Notes: a model not told the origin generated them from the sequence alone. A stretch of DNA of 64,000 nucleotides from Rhodococcus sp. 14-2483-1-2 (GCF_002259405.1 NZ_NPFW01000014.1:248001-312000), one strand, 5' to 3'. Shown: positions 35,173 through 44,956, counted from the first letter of the stretch. Made by a program: numbers and translations.

Positions 35173-35376
35173 ATGCAGACGACATATTCGGTCGAGGGCA
35201 TGACGTGCGGGCATTGCGCGGCGTCGGTGAAAGAAGAAGTATCGGAGATCTCGGGAGTCACCGGCGTCGACGTCGATGTGGACTCCGGTGCGGTCGTGGT
35301 GAGCAGCGATTCGAAGCTCGATACCGCGACGGTGGACGCTGCGGTCGTCGAAGCCGGGTATCGACTGGTGTCCTGA
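35173..35376 (+). CDS. copZ: Copper chaperone CopZ (HMA domain)
   Basis: A 67-residue heavy-metal-associated domain with the metal-binding motif GMTCGHC near residues 9-15, followed by the usual beta-alpha-beta pattern. AGGGGAAG precedes ATG 35173. It probably passes Cu(I) to an exporter or to CsoR, with which it forms an operon under the CsoR-like operator. The ATPase partner must be encoded elsewhere. Confidence 0.92.
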   Translation: MQTTYSVEGMTCGHCAASVKEEVSEISGVTGVDVDVDSGAVVVSSDSKLDTATVDAAVVEAGYRLVS

Positions 35377-35464
35377 GCACGACTGCGCTCCGTCGGTGGT
35401 TCGGAAGTCGCGAAAACGGTGATACCGGAAGAATGGGACTTACCGAACATCGTCAGGAGCGCTC

Positions 35465-36682
35465 GTGAAGAAACCGGTCACCGGCGCAGCGGTCATCGCC
35501 ATCAGCGTCGCCCTGGTAGCGGCCTGTTCGACGGACACCACCGGACAGGGAGGTAGTGCAGAGTCGACCGAGTCGCCCGCGACCTCGTCGTCGCCGGGCT
35601 CTTTTTCCGAAGCTGCTCCCTCCCCGGGCGCGCCTGCCGGGCCGCTGCCGAACCTGTCGGTCACCACCGTGCTCGATGGCCTCGACAAACCCTGGGACGT
35701 GGTGGTTGCTCCCGATGGCACGGTGCTGACCGGAGAGCGCTCCGGCCGGTTCGTCATCCGCGACTCCGCAGGAGTCCAGCGTGAACTGAGCGCGGACCTC
35801 GGCGATCTCTACGCCGCCGGTGAGACCGGGCTCATGGGTATCGCACTGGCTACCGATTTCGAGTCCTCTCGAACCGTGTTCACGTGCCAGGGGCGCCAAG
35901 GCAGCGGCGAGAACAGCATTGCCGTCGTGTCGTGGACCGTCGATCCGGGGTGGACGGCCCTGACGAGAACCGGCACTCTCGTCGACGACATTCCCGTCGC
36001 CGACGGCGGGCGTCACGGTGGCTGCCGCATCCTGGCTCATCCCGACGGCACGCTGTACATCGGCACCGGGGACACTGCGAGCCCCGGTGTTCCTCAGGAC
36101 CGAAACTCACTGGGCGGCAAGGTGTTGCACGTCAACGCCGACGGCACCGCCGCAGCCGACGCGCCGGACCGCATCTTCACTCTCGGTCATCGCAATGTGC
36201 AGGGACTGGCGATCCGTCCCGGAACCGATCAGATCTTCGAGGTCGAGCAGGGGACGAGCCGAGACGACGAGCTGAACCTGCTGGTGCCGGGCGGCAACTA
36301 CGGTTATCGCCCCGATCGACGCCCGTCGGTCTACGACGAATCGGTCCCCATGACCGACCCCGATCGGGTTCCCGGTGCTCTGCCTGCAGTGTGGAGTTCG
36401 GGTGATCCGACCATCGCCACCCCCGACGTCACGTTCACCGACGGTGAGCAGTGGGGCTCCTGGAACGGTGCCGCGGTGATCTCGAGCCAGCAGGGAGAGA
36501 AGCTCGTCTTCCTGGCATTGTCGGAGGACGGAACCGAGTACGTCGCCGAGGCGGAGGCACTGGACGGCACCTACGGCAGGCTGCGCTCGCTGACCCCCTT
36601 CGGAAGCGACGGCGGCTTCCTGCTCACCACCGACAACGGATCCGACGATCAGGTATTGCTCGTCACGCCCGAGGTCGGCTGA
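35465..36682 (+). CDS. PQQ-dependent sugar dehydrogenase-like lipoprotein (GSDH family)
   Basis: The 405-residue protein has a lipobox (LVAAC, Cys near residue 21), a Ser/Pro-rich linker and a six-bladed beta-propeller of the glucose/sorbosone dehydrogenase family. Signature stretches are LDKPWDVVVAPDGTVLTGERSGRFVI, GETGLMGIALATDF, DGGRHGGCRI (catalytic His region) and HRNVQGLAIRPGTDQIFEVEQG. Such enzymes oxidise sugars at the cell surface, but many actinobacterial members have no proven cofactor. GTG 35465 follows CAGGAGCGCTC. It is a close paralogue of the next gene. Confidence 0.85.
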   Translation: MKKPVTGAAVIAISVALVAACSTDTTGQGGSAESTESPATSSSPGSFSEAAPSPGAPAGPLPNLSVTTVLDGLDKPWDVVVAPDGTVLTGERSGRFVIRDSAGVQRELSADLGDLYAAGETGLMGIALATDFESSRTVFTCQGRQGSGENSIAVVSWTVDPGWTALTRTGTLVDDIPVADGGRHGGCRILAHPDGTLYIGTGDTASPGVPQDRNSLGGKVLHVNADGTAAADAPDRIFTLGHRNVQGLAIRPGTDQIFEVEQGTSRDDELNLLVPGGNYGYRPDRRPSVYDESVPMTDPDRVPGALPAVWSSGDPTIATPDVTFTDGEQWGSWNGAAVISSQQGEKLVFLALSEDGTEYVAEAEALDGTYGRLRSLTPFGSDGGFLLTTDNGSDDQVLLVTPEVG

Positions 36683-36845
36683 CCCGAGGTTGCCGTCACT
36701 GTGGGTGAGCTGGGATCACGGTGGACTCGTTCTGCTGCCCGGCACCGAATTGCGTCGTGAGTCGGCAAGCATCCTCTCGAGTGTGTTTAAGATCATGTGA
36801 TATCGGTCATATCGGCCCGGTCGTCGATCGTCGTCAGGAGTGTGG

Positions 36846-38021
36846 ATGAACAAGCTGGTGTCCAGTTCCGGAGTAATCGCCGCCAGCGTCTTCCTGACGC
36901 TCGCCGGTACCACTACCGCGACGGCGCAGGCCGATCCTCTCCCCGATCTGACGGTCACCACAGTGCTCGACGGACTCGCGAAGCCGTGGGATGCGGTGGT
37001 CGCGCCCGACGGAACGGTGCTGACGGGCGAGCGTTCCGGGCGGTTCGTGATCCGCGACGTCGACGGTGCCACCCGCGAGCTCGCCGCCGACCTCGATGAC
37101 CTCTACGCGTCCGGTGAAACGGGCCTCATGGGCATCGCACTCGCGACGGATTTCGCCGCATCCAGAACCATCTACACATGCCAGGGCGTGCAGGGCTCCG
37201 GAGGCGGCACCGGTAGCGCGGGAACCGGCAGTGCCGGCGGTGGCAGCGACAACTACATCGCCGTCCTGTCGTGGACCGTCGACCCGGAGTGGACCGCTCT
37301 CACGCGCACCGGCACCCTCGTCGACGACATTCCTGTCGCCGACGGCGGGCGTCACGGTGGCTGCCGAATTCTCGCTCATCCCGACGGCACCCTGTACGTC
37401 GGGACCGGAGACACGGCGTCGCCGACGGTTCCGCAGGATCGGAACTCGTTGGGCGGCAAGGTTCTGCACATCGATGCCGACGGTTCGGCGGCCGCGGGAT
37501 CACCGGATCGCATCTTCACTCTGGGACATCGAAACGTGCAGGGCTTGGCGATTCGTCCCGGCACCGATCAGATCTACGAGGTGGAGCAGGGGACGAGCCG
37601 AGACGACGAGCTGAACCTGCTGGTGCCCGGCGGCAACTACGGTTACCGCCCCGATCGACTCCCGGTGATCTACGACGAGTCGGTGCCGATGACCGATCCC
37701 ACTCGTGTGCCCGGTGCGCTCGCAGCAGTATGGAGCTCGGGCAGTCCCGCCATCGCCACGCCCGGTCTGACCTTCGCGAACGGCGCGGGATGGGGCTCCT
37801 GGAACGGAGCCGCGGTGATATCGAGTCAGCAGGACGAGAAGCTCGTGTTTCTCAAGCTCTCCGAGGACGGGACGGAGTACGTCGACGAGGCCGACGCCCT
37901 GGTGGGTTCCTACGGTCGACTGCGCTCGCTCACCAGCTTCGGCGACGACGGGGCTTTCCTGCTGACCACCGACAACGGATCGAACGACAAGGTTCTGCTC
38001 GTCACCCCCGCTGCCGACTGA
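36846..38021 (+). CDS. Second GSDH-family sugar dehydrogenase-like protein, secreted
   Basis: A 391-residue paralogue of the upstream gene, sharing nearly all propeller motifs (LAKPWDAVVAPDGTVLTGE, DGGRHGGCRILAHPDGTLYV, HRNVQGLAIRPGTDQIYEV). Instead of a lipobox it has a Sec signal ending near TATAQA, so it is probably released rather than anchored. A Gly/Ser/Thr-rich insert near residue 118 (GSGGGTGSAGTGSAGGGS) is absent from the first copy. ATG 36846 has AGGAG at good distance. The stop overlaps the following cyclase gene by TGATG. Confidence 0.85.
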   Translation: MNKLVSSSGVIAASVFLTLAGTTTATAQADPLPDLTVTTVLDGLAKPWDAVVAPDGTVLTGERSGRFVIRDVDGATRELAADLDDLYASGETGLMGIALATDFAASRTIYTCQGVQGSGGGTGSAGTGSAGGGSDNYIAVLSWTVDPEWTALTRTGTLVDDIPVADGGRHGGCRILAHPDGTLYVGTGDTASPTVPQDRNSLGGKVLHIDADGSAAAGSPDRIFTLGHRNVQGLAIRPGTDQIYEVEQGTSRDDELNLLVPGGNYGYRPDRLPVIYDESVPMTDPTRVPGALAAVWSSGSPAIATPGLTFANGAGWGSWNGAAVISSQQDEKLVFLKLSEDGTEYVDEADALVGSYGRLRSLTSFGDDGAFLLTTDNGSNDKVLLVTPAAD

Positions 38022-38818
38022 TGTGCGGCCCCGAGGTCGTCGAGACCGTTCACCGCAGAATCGGACGTAGGGCACTGTTCGGGTCGTTGGGGGCCGCCGC
38101 GTTGACCGTTGCGACGGCCGGTGCCGTGCGCGCCGAACCGGTTGTCGCGTCGGCCATTCCGGCGGGCCGACTGATCGACCTGACACACACCCTGAGCCCG
38201 ACGTTTCCGGTGTGGCCGGGCAGCGAACCGTTCTCGATGCGGCCGGTTGCCGCCTACGAGTTGGGCGGCTTCCTGGTGAACAAGCTCTCGTACTGGGAGC
38301 ACACGGGCACGCACATCGATGCCCCGGCGCACCGTGTCCGTGGCGGCGCGACGGCCGATGTCCTGCCGCTGGAGGATCTGATTGCCCCGCTGGTCGTGGT
38401 GGACATCTCGGCCAGGACCGCGTCGGATCCGGACGCCGCGGTGACGATCGAGGACATCGCGCAGTGGGAGCGTGAGCACGGCCGGATTCCGGACCGCGCG
38501 TTGGTGGTGATGCACAGTCGCTGGCAGAACAGGCTCGCCGAGCCTGCTGCTCCAGGCTTCGGCGGCGAGGCGGCGCAGATGTTGGTGCAGGAGCGCAACA
38601 TCGTCGGAATCGGGGTCGACACGCTCAGCCTCGACCGGATGAACGACCGCGAATACCCCGCTCACACAGCGGTTCTCGGGGCAGGCCGCTACGGAGTCGA
38701 AGCGCTCGCGAATCTGGAGGCGGTGCCCCCGGCAGGGGCGACGGTCGTCGTCGGCGCACCGAAGCACGCGGGCGCGACCGGCGGTCCCTGCCGGGTTTTC
38801 GCGGTAGTTCCCGGCTGA
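38021..38818 (+). CDS. Tat-exported cyclase-family metal-dependent hydrolase
   Basis: This 265-residue protein starts with a twin-arginine signal (IGRRALFGSLGAAALTVA), implying folded, metal-loaded export. The mature domain is of the cyclase/kynurenine formamidase family: LIDLTHTLSPTFPVWPG, the metal-binding EHTGTHIDAPAH near residues 93-104 and GIGVDTLSLD. Such enzymes hydrolyse amides or lactones or make cyclic compounds. Coupling to a secreted sugar dehydrogenase suggests it may open a sugar lactone outside the cytoplasm, but this is inference. Confidence 0.84.
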   Translation: MCGPEVVETVHRRIGRRALFGSLGAAALTVATAGAVRAEPVVASAIPAGRLIDLTHTLSPTFPVWPGSEPFSMRPVAAYELGGFLVNKLSYWEHTGTHIDAPAHRVRGGATADVLPLEDLIAPLVVVDISARTASDPDAAVTIEDIAQWEREHGRIPDRALVVMHSRWQNRLAEPAAPGFGGEAAQMLVQERNIVGIGVDTLSLDRMNDREYPAHTAVLGAGRYGVEALANLEAVPPAGATVVVGAPKHAGATGGPCRVFAVVPG

Positions 38819-38853
38819 ACCCAGCTACGCATCAGTGCGCGTGGCTGGGGTTC
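38816..38853. terminator. Hairpin overlapping the ends of convergent genes
   Basis: GAACCCAGCTACGC (about 38816-38829) can pair with GCGCGTGGCTGGGGTTC (about 38837-38853) with small bulges. It spans the 13-bp gap and the last codons of both convergent genes, so it is likely a shared terminator. Confidence 0.5.
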
Positions 38854-40799
38854 GAGGCCGGCTCTTCCTCGCTACCCGCACCGGGCTCGCCGAGCATCGC
38901 GGCACCGACCAAAGCGTCGGGAATTCCGAAGCCGTCGACGAGCAGTTCGGCGTGCGGACGCAGGGTGCGGCACCGTTCGTTGATGGCGCGCGTGACGGCC
39001 TTGGATCGCTCGGTGGACAGGTAGCGGTGCTCGATGAACCAGGCCTTGTCCGCCTCGATCACCGACAGCGCGTACAGGTCGCAGACCTCGTCGAGCAGAT
39101 CCTTGGTGGCGGGATCCTCACACGATTCGATACCGGCGATGAACGCCTCGAAGATGATGCGGTCGATATGCGCGCTCGCGGCATGGAGCACGTGATCCTG
39201 CACCGCGTTGAACGCCTCGAACGGGCTGGTCTCCTTGGACTTGGACTGCAGCCGGCGTGCGACGGTGGAGAGCAGGTACTCCTCGCGATCCTCGAACATC
39301 TTGACCTGGGTGCCGCGGTTGAACAGCGACCCCTCCTCCTCGTTGTCCTGACGTCGATCGAGGATGGTCTGCATGATCGCTTGGGCCGCAGTGCGTTTGA
39401 CGACGCGGTCGCCCACCATGTCGGCGGCGAACTTGACCCATTCGACCGGGCTCATGGACTTGACGTCGTCCGCGTACGCGGTGAGCAGCTCCTTGGCGAC
39501 CAGCTGCGTGAGCACGTGATTGTCGCCCTCGAACGTGGTGAACACATCGGTGTCGGCCTTGAGGGAGATCAATCGGTTCTCGGCGAGATAGCCTGCGCCG
39601 CCGCATGCTTCGCGGGCTTCCTGGATCGCGGCGGTCGCATGCCAGGTGTTCGCGGCCTTGAGGCCTGCCGCCCTGGACTCGAGCTCGCGCTGCTCCTCGG
39701 CGTCGGGGTTGTCCGCGGTCTGCAGCTCGTGCATCTTCGACACGAGCTCGTTCTGTGCGAACTGCAGGGCGTAGGACTTGGCGATGAGCGGGAACAGTCG
39801 ACGCTGATGCACCAGGTAGTCCATGATCAGGACCTCCTGATCGGAATCGGGTGCGGCGAACTGCCTGCGCTGCAACGCATATCGCGTCGCGATGTCGAGG
39901 GCGACGCGGGCGGCTGCGGCGGCACTGCCGCCGACCGTGACGCGGCCGCGGATCAACGTGCCGAGCATCGTGAAGAACCGTCGAGACTTGTTCTCGATGG
40001 GAGAGGAGTACGTACCGTCGGCGGACACGTCGGCGTACTTGTTGAGCAGGTTGTCGCGCGGGATGCGGACGTGATCGAACATGAGGCGGCCGTTGTCGAC
40101 GCCGGGTAGACCACCCTTGTACTGGCAGTCCGAGGTGGTGACACCGGGCAGATCGTCACCGTTCTCGTCGCGGAGCGGAACGAAGAAGCAGTGAACGCCG
40201 TGACCCTCGGGCTCCTCGCCCGGGCCTGCGGTGATCAGCTGTGCGAACACGGCGGCGACGGTCGCGGTTTCGGCGGCACCGCCGATGTAGTCCTTGCGCG
40301 AGGACGGCGTCGGAGAATTGATGACGAACTCGTCCGTCTTCGGGTCGTACGTGGCCGTGGTCTCGAGCGACTGCACATCGCTGCCGTGTCCGGTCTCGGT
40401 CATGGCGAAACAACCGAGCAGATCGAGGCTGATGATCCTGGGGACGTATGCCTCGTGATGGCGTTCGGTGCCGAGGTTCTCGATGGCACCGCCGAACAGT
40501 CCCCACTGGACGCCGGCCTTGACCATCAGCGACAGGTCGCTCATCGCGAGCATCTCGATCATCGTCACCGCTGCGCCGACGTCGCCGGTACCGCCATGTT
40601 CCTTCTTGAAGCCGTTGTCGGCTGCACCGGCAGCGGCGAGCAACTTGAGCTGCTCCATTGCCTTCGTGCGGGCGATGACGGTGTTCGGCGTGTAGTGCGG
40701 ACGGAACTCGTCGCGTGCAAGTTGCTGACGCGCCTGGTTCTTCACATCTCGCCAGCGGCCGTCCAGAGTGTTCCGAAGGTGATCCGTTGTGGTTGCCAT
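38832..40799 (-). CDS. Acyl-CoA oxidase/dehydrogenase family protein
   Basis: The 655-residue protein has the acyl-CoA dehydrogenase core with CFAMTETGHGSDVQSLETTATYD (substrate/FAD region) and GGAAETATVAAVFAQL, plus a long C-terminal domain (from about residue 420) containing CGGAGYLAENRL and TTFEGDNHVLTQLVAKELL, which is the acyl-CoA oxidase layout rather than a 380-residue dehydrogenase. It probably introduces the 2,3 double bond in fatty-acyl-CoA. ATG 40799 starts at MATTTDHLRN. It lies 43 bp downstream of a small conserved gene on the same strand and may share its promoter and palindrome. Confidence 0.87.
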   Translation of the reverse strand: MATTTDHLRNTLDGRWRDVKNQARQQLARDEFRPHYTPNTVIARTKAMEQLKLLAAAGAADNGFKKEHGGTGDVGAAVTMIEMLAMSDLSLMVKAGVQWGLFGGAIENLGTERHHEAYVPRIISLDLLGCFAMTETGHGSDVQSLETTATYDPKTDEFVINSPTPSSRKDYIGGAAETATVAAVFAQLITAGPGEEPEGHGVHCFFVPLRDENGDDLPGVTTSDCQYKGGLPGVDNGRLMFDHVRIPRDNLLNKYADVSADGTYSSPIENKSRRFFTMLGTLIRGRVTVGGSAAAAARVALDIATRYALQRRQFAAPDSDQEVLIMDYLVHQRRLFPLIAKSYALQFAQNELVSKMHELQTADNPDAEEQRELESRAAGLKAANTWHATAAIQEAREACGGAGYLAENRLISLKADTDVFTTFEGDNHVLTQLVAKELLTAYADDVKSMSPVEWVKFAADMVGDRVVKRTAAQAIMQTILDRRQDNEEEGSLFNRGTQVKMFEDREEYLLSTVARRLQSKSKETSPFEAFNAVQDHVLHAASAHIDRIIFEAFIAGIESCEDPATKDLLDEVCDLYALSVIEADKAWFIEHRYLSTERSKAVTRAINERCRTLRPHAELLVDGFGIPDALVGAAMLGEPGAGSEEEPASNPSHAH

Positions 40800-40842
40800 A
40801 CTCGACGGTAACCTTTTGCCGCCGCGCGTGAGGGCCGGAAAG

Positions 40843-41049
40843 TCAGACCGGCCAGACGAATTCTCTGAACACCGCTCTGCAGTTGCGCCAGAAGCCCGTT
40901 TTCGCGTACGGGCCGTCGTGGAACAGCGACGCACAGTTGTCCTCCAGAGCCCTGTTCACCAGGGGGCTGAAGTCGGTGAATTCGCTGACCAGGAACTCCT
41001 TGAAGCCCGACGGCCAGGCGTGCTGGGCTGGTTCGTGTTGTGCCTCCAC
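40843..41049 (-). CDS. Small conserved-looking protein, unknown function
   Basis: The 68-residue protein is soluble, rich in Phe/Trp/His/Cys, with FKEFLVSEFTDFSPLVNRAL, CASLFHDGPYAKTGFWRNC and a final FVWPV. The ordered aromatic composition and codon use look like a real gene. It starts 22 bp from a perfect 16-bp palindrome and precedes the acyl-CoA oxidase gene, probably as first gene of that operon. No family recognised. Confidence 0.55.
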   Translation of the reverse strand: MEAQHEPAQHAWPSGFKEFLVSEFTDFSPLVNRALEDNCASLFHDGPYAKTGFWRNCRAVFREFVWPV

Positions 41050-41070
41050 GACCGCGAGTGTAATGCAGCA

Positions 41071-41086
41071 GTAACATCGATGTTAC
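41071..41086. promoter_or_regulatory. Perfect 16-bp palindrome, TetR-type operator candidate
   Basis: GTAACATCGATGTTAC (41071-41086) is a perfect palindrome without spacer, located just upstream of ATG 41049 (minus strand). Size and symmetry fit a TetR-family operator. It would control the small gene and the acyl-CoA oxidase behind it. The regulator is not in the immediate neighbourhood. Confidence 0.6.
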
Positions 41087-41095
41087 AAATCACAC

Positions 41096-42439
41096 CTACT
41101 TCAGGAGCGCGAACGCCTCCTGAGCAACGAGGAACGCGTAGCTGGACGGGATCAGATCGATCGCTCCATCGGCCTGGAATTGTTCGGTGACGATCCAGTC
41201 CTGACCGGACGCATCGGTGGCCAGGAACGCGCCCGCCAGATCTCCTGGCGAGCTGCCACCCTTGAACCCCGAATACGGCCACAGCGCCGCGTCGAGCTGG
41301 ATGCCCGGGGTGATCGCCAGGATGCGACGGTTCTCCTCGGCCGCATCACTCGTCGCCAGGTAACCCATCGCGGCACAGACGTCCTGCGCGTTGGCGAACC
41401 ACTCGACCCCGTCGGCCGACGCCGGGTTGTCGAGGAAGTTCTCGAAGTCGATCTCGAGCGGCCTCGCGTCCGCCTGCTCGAGCAGTTCGGCCCGGGAGTC
41501 GGGGTCTGCGCCCGACCACTCGGCTCGCATGTTCGGATCGCCGAATCCGATGACGAAGAACTGCCGAGTGTCCATCATCGGCGTCATCACCGACGGATCG
41601 TGATGCCCCATGACCCCGAGCTGGCGTTCGACCCGCTCGCGGCCGAGGCGATCCATCAGCAGATCCGTCGCGGTGTTGTCGGACAACGAGATCATCTTCT
41701 CGGCCGCGTCGCGGACCGACACCTTCGTGCCGTCGGGCAAATTCTGCAGTTCGCCGGACGGCGCGCTCTTGGTCTCGTCACGAATGGTGAGCTGTTCGTC
41801 CCACCGGACGGTGCCTGCCTCGATCTCGTCGGTGAGTGCGCCGAGGACGTACAGCTTGAACACCGACCCGAGTGGAAGCACCGAGTCCGCGTTGGTGGAG
41901 TAGATCGACTCGCAGTCACCGCCGTTGAGCCGTGACGCGCTGTAGGAGTAGTTCGGAGCCACCTTCGACAGTGCCGCGTCCAGATCGTCGAACGACGAGA
42001 CCGTGGGAGTGTCCGGCCGGGCCAGGAAGCCGTCGAGCTTGCCGTCGGCATCGATCGACGTCGTGATCGTGGCCGGGATGCCCGCGGTGGTGAAGTGCAG
42101 AATGCCGGAGTTCGGACCGGCCTCGAAGCTCGTGGCCACGTTCGGCGCGCCGCCGCGCAACTGTTCGAGTGGGGTGGCGAGCCCGCCCAGCGGTGCGACG
42201 GCCTCGGCAAGCTCGGGGCCGGTGACTGCCTCGACCTCGGCGGGGTCGGGTGCGTTCTCGGCGTTGATCCACCGCAGGATGCGTTCGTTGAGTGCGCCCA
42301 CGGGAGTGGAGGTGTCGACGGCGAAGTCCGGAGCGGTCGTGGTGGGTACGGGCGCTGCGGACGTGCCCCCGCAGGCGGTCAGCGTCAGAGTTGCGGCCAC
42401 GACCACCCCTACGAGTCTCGTCACGGTGCGCGTCGTCAT
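41096..42439 (-). CDS. Class A beta-lactamase-like serine hydrolase lipoprotein
   Basis: The 447-residue protein has a lipobox (LTAC, Cys near residue 23), an N-terminal domain of about 150 residues and a penicillin-binding-type serine hydrolase domain with SxxK ([10 protein letters not shown]), SDN (SLSDNTATD) and KGG near the end ([11 protein letters not shown]) in place of KTG. All three active-site boxes are present, so it could be a beta-lactamase or a D,D-peptidase-like enzyme held on the outer face of the membrane. The long N-terminal domain is unlike classical class A enzymes. It is divergent from bioA. Confidence 0.85.
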   Translation of the reverse strand: MTTRTVTRLVGVVVAATLTLTACGGTSAAPVPTTTAPDFAVDTSTPVGALNERILRWINAENAPDPAEVEAVTGPELAEAVAPLGGLATPLEQLRGGAPNVATSFEAGPNSGILHFTTAGIPATITTSIDADGKLDGFLARPDTPTVSSFDDLDAALSKVAPNYSYSASRLNGGDCESIYSTNADSVLPLGSVFKLYVLGALTDEIEAGTVRWDEQLTIRDETKSAPSGELQNLPDGTKVSVRDAAEKMISLSDNTATDLLMDRLGRERVERQLGVMGHHDPSVMTPMMDTRQFFVIGFGDPNMRAEWSGADPDSRAELLEQADARPLEIDFENFLDNPASADGVEWFANAQDVCAAMGYLATSDAAEENRRILAITPGIQLDAALWPYSGFKGGSSPGDLAGAFLATDASGQDWIVTEQFQADGAIDLIPSSYAFLVAQEAFALLK

Positions 42440-42523
42440 GCTGCGATGCTAGTGGATTCGGACATTTCGCCACCCGTCCAGTCTCGGTACGGCCGGTCGG
42501 GTGCTGTGGCAGTGTGCTCTGGC

Positions 42524-43798
42524 GTGCTGACTTCCGAAGACGTCCGTCGAATCGACTCCGATCATCTCTGGCACCCCTACAGTCGGTTTCCGGCTGGTGC
42601 GACGCCGCTGGTGGTCGACAGTGCGTCGGGAGTGCGGCTGACGCTGGCCGACGGCAGGCAACTCATCGACGGGATGAGCTCGTGGTGGGCGGCGGTGCAC
42701 GGCTACCGGCATCCGGTGCTCGACGCCGCCGCCCACGATCAGCTGGGCCGGATGAGCCACGTCATGTTCGGCGGACTGACACACGCTCCGGCGGCCCGGT
42801 TGGCCGAGTTGCTGGTCGACATCACCCCCGCGGGGCTCGACAAGGTGTTTCTCGCCGATTCCGGATCGGTCTCGGTGGAGGTCGCGGTGAAGATGGCGTT
42901 GCAGTACTGGCGCGGACGCGGTGAGAGCGGTCGCACTCGTCTGTTGACCTGGCGCGGCGGGTACCACGGAGACACGTTCGCTCCGATGAGCGTGTGCGAT
43001 CCGGACGGCGGGATGCACACGCTGTGGACCGATGTGCTCGCGAAGCAGGTGTTCGCTCCGGCTCCGCCCACGGAGTTCGACGCCGGCTACGTCGCCGAAT
43101 TCGAGCGGGTACTCCGCGAGCACGCGAGCGAACTGGCGGCGATCATCGTCGAGCCGATCGTCCAGGGGGCGGGCGGGATGCGGTTCCACGACGCGCGCTA
43201 TCTCGCGGAACTGCGCCGCCTGGCCGACGAGTACGGCGTGCTGCTGATCTTCGACGAGATCGCAACCGGGTTCGGTCGGACCGGAGAGTTGTTCGCCGCC
43301 GACCACGCCGGAGTCGCGCCCGACATCATGTGCGTAGGCAAGGCGTTGACCGGCGGATATCTGACCTTGGCGGCGACGCTGTGCACCACCGAGGTGGCCG
43401 AGACGGTCTCGGGCGGTGAGGCCGGGGGCCTGATGCACGGGCCGACGTTCATGGGTAATCCACTGGCGTGCGCGATCGCGGTGGCGTCGGTGGAATTGCT
43501 GCTCGCGCGCGACTGGCGCGCCGAGGTCGCATCTCTGGCATCGGGGCTGGCCGACGGCCTCGCACCGGCCCGGTCTCTGCCGGGAGTTGCCGACGTTCGC
43601 GTTCTCGGCGGCATCGGCGTGGTCGAGATGCGCAGCCCGGTGGACATGGCACGGGCCACGGCAGCCGCCGTCGACGCAGGGGTGTGGCTGCGGCCGTTCG
43701 GCCGTCTGGTGTACGCGATGCCGCCGTTCATCTGCACCGGCGCGGAGGTCTCTGCCATCGCCGATGCACTGGTGGCGGTGGCGCGCGACGGTACTTGA
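42524..43798 (+). CDS. bioA: Adenosylmethionine-8-amino-7-oxononanoate aminotransferase
   Basis: BioA transaminates 7-keto-8-aminopelargonic acid to diaminopelargonic acid using SAM. The 424-residue protein has [54 protein letters not shown] and the PLP lysine in [13 protein letters not shown]. The start is uncertain: GTG 42524 gives [14 protein letters not shown] 42512 is also in frame, and neither has a good Shine-Dalgarno. It begins the biotin cluster bioA-bioF-bioD; bioB is not in the window. Confidence 0.94.
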   Translation: MLTSEDVRRIDSDHLWHPYSRFPAGATPLVVDSASGVRLTLADGRQLIDGMSSWWAAVHGYRHPVLDAAAHDQLGRMSHVMFGGLTHAPAARLAELLVDITPAGLDKVFLADSGSVSVEVAVKMALQYWRGRGESGRTRLLTWRGGYHGDTFAPMSVCDPDGGMHTLWTDVLAKQVFAPAPPTEFDAGYVAEFERVLREHASELAAIIVEPIVQGAGGMRFHDARYLAELRRLADEYGVLLIFDEIATGFGRTGELFAADHAGVAPDIMCVGKALTGGYLTLAATLCTTEVAETVSGGEAGGLMHGPTFMGNPLACAIAVASVELLLARDWRAEVASLASGLADGLAPARSLPGVADVRVLGGIGVVEMRSPVDMARATAAAVDAGVWLRPFGRLVYAMPPFICTGAEVSAIADALVAVARDGT

Positions 43799-43812
43799 AC
43801 AGCGTTCAAGTA
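43792..43812. promoter_or_regulatory. BioQ-like operator upstream of bioF
   Basis: TACTTGAAC (43792-43800) and GTTCAAGTA (43804-43812) form a perfect 9-bp inverted repeat with a 3-bp spacer. The core TGAAC-N3-GTTCA matches the form of BioQ operators in Corynebacteriales. It overlaps the bioA stop codon and TATGGT (43811-43816), a likely -10 element that would start transcription at ATG 43823. Confidence 0.72.
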
Positions 43813-43822
43813 TGGTGCTGCC

Positions 43823-44956
43823 ATGACCGCTCTGGATTGGCTCGACGCCACCGCGCACGCCCGACGCGAAGCCGGCCTCGAGCGCATCGTGATCCCCCGC
43901 ACGGCCGAGGACACGATCCTCGATCTGGCGTCGAACGATTACCTCGGCCTGTCCAGGCACCCGGCCGTCATCGACGGAGCCTGCGCTGCTGCGCGCCGAT
44001 GGGGTGCCGGATCCACCGGATCGCGGCTGGTCACCGGTACCACGACGGCACACGAGCGCCTCGAGGACGATCTTGCCGAGTTCGTCGGAGCCGAGGCCGG
44101 ACTGGTGTTCTCCTCCGGCTACACCGCCAACCTCGGGATCGTGACGGCACTGGCGGGCCGAGACGCGCTGGTGATCTCCGACGCTGCGTCGCACGCCTCG
44201 CTCATCGATGCTTGTCGCCTGTCTCGGGCGCGAGTGGCCGTCGCTCGGCACTGCGACACCGACCATGTGGACGAGCTGTTGCGCGAGCGTCCCGAACAGC
44301 GGGCCCTCGTGGTGACCGACTCGGTCTTCAGCGCCGACGGCGATCTCGCGCCACTGGCCGAGCTGTACGCGGTGTGTCGGAGACGGAACGCGGTGCTCGT
44401 CGTCGACGAGGCACACGGATTGGGCGTACGCGGGGACGGTGGACGGGGAGCCGTCCACGAAGCAGGCCTCGCCGGGGCACCCGACCTGGTGATCACCGCA
44501 ACGTTGTCCAAGGCCCTCGGGTCGCAGGGTGGAGTGGTTCTCGGGCCGGCCGCGGTTCGCACTCAGGTGCTGCACGGTGCGCGCACGTTCGTGTTCGACA
44601 CCGGTCTCGCCCCTGCATCCGTCGGCGCGGCATCGGCCGCGCTGACAGTGCTGCGAGGCGAACCCGATCGCGTGGCTGCAATCGGTGCTCGGGCAACACA
44701 ACTGGCCACTGCAGCAGGAGTGGAACCGACCGCATCGGCAGTCGTTCCGGTGGTCCTGGGCGACGCGCAGCGTGCGGTGCGCGCGGCGGGGGACTGCCTC
44801 GAGCTCGGCGTCCGCGTCGGATGCTTCCGGCCACCGTCGGTTCCCCCGAACGCATCTCGGCTGCGATTGACAGCGCGCGCCGATCTCACCGACTCCGATG
44901 TCGACCGTGCCGCGTCGGTCCTCGCGGCGGTGTTGAATGCGGCGGTTCTGCGGTGA
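43823..44956 (+). CDS. bioF: 8-amino-7-oxononanoate synthase
   Basis: BioF condenses pimeloyl-ACP/CoA with alanine. The 377-residue PLP enzyme has [46 protein letters not shown] and the Schiff-base lysine in [15 protein letters not shown] 43823 has no clear Shine-Dalgarno and may be leaderless from a promoter repressed through the BioQ-like operator. It overlaps bioD by GTGA. Confidence 0.94.
   Translation: MTALDWLDATAHARREAGLERIVIPRTAEDTILDLASNDYLGLSRHPAVIDGACAAARRWGAGSTGSRLVTGTTTAHERLEDDLAEFVGAEAGLVFSSGYTANLGIVTALAGRDALVISDAASHASLIDACRLSRARVAVARHCDTDHVDELLRERPEQRALVVTDSVFSADGDLAPLAELYAVCRRRNAVLVVDEAHGLGVRGDGGRGAVHEAGLAGAPDLVITATLSKALGSQGGVVLGPAAVRTQVLHGARTFVFDTGLAPASVGAASAALTVLRGEPDRVAAIGARATQLATAAGVEPTASAVVPVVLGDAQRAVRAAGDCLELGVRVGCFRPPSVPPNASRLRLTARADLTDSDVDRAASVLAAVLNAAVLR

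Noticed and set aside
43468..44952. Upstream extension of the bioD frame across bioF
   Set aside because: The P-loop must be near the N-terminus in BioD, and GTG 44953 overlaps the bioF stop as expected for a coupled gene.
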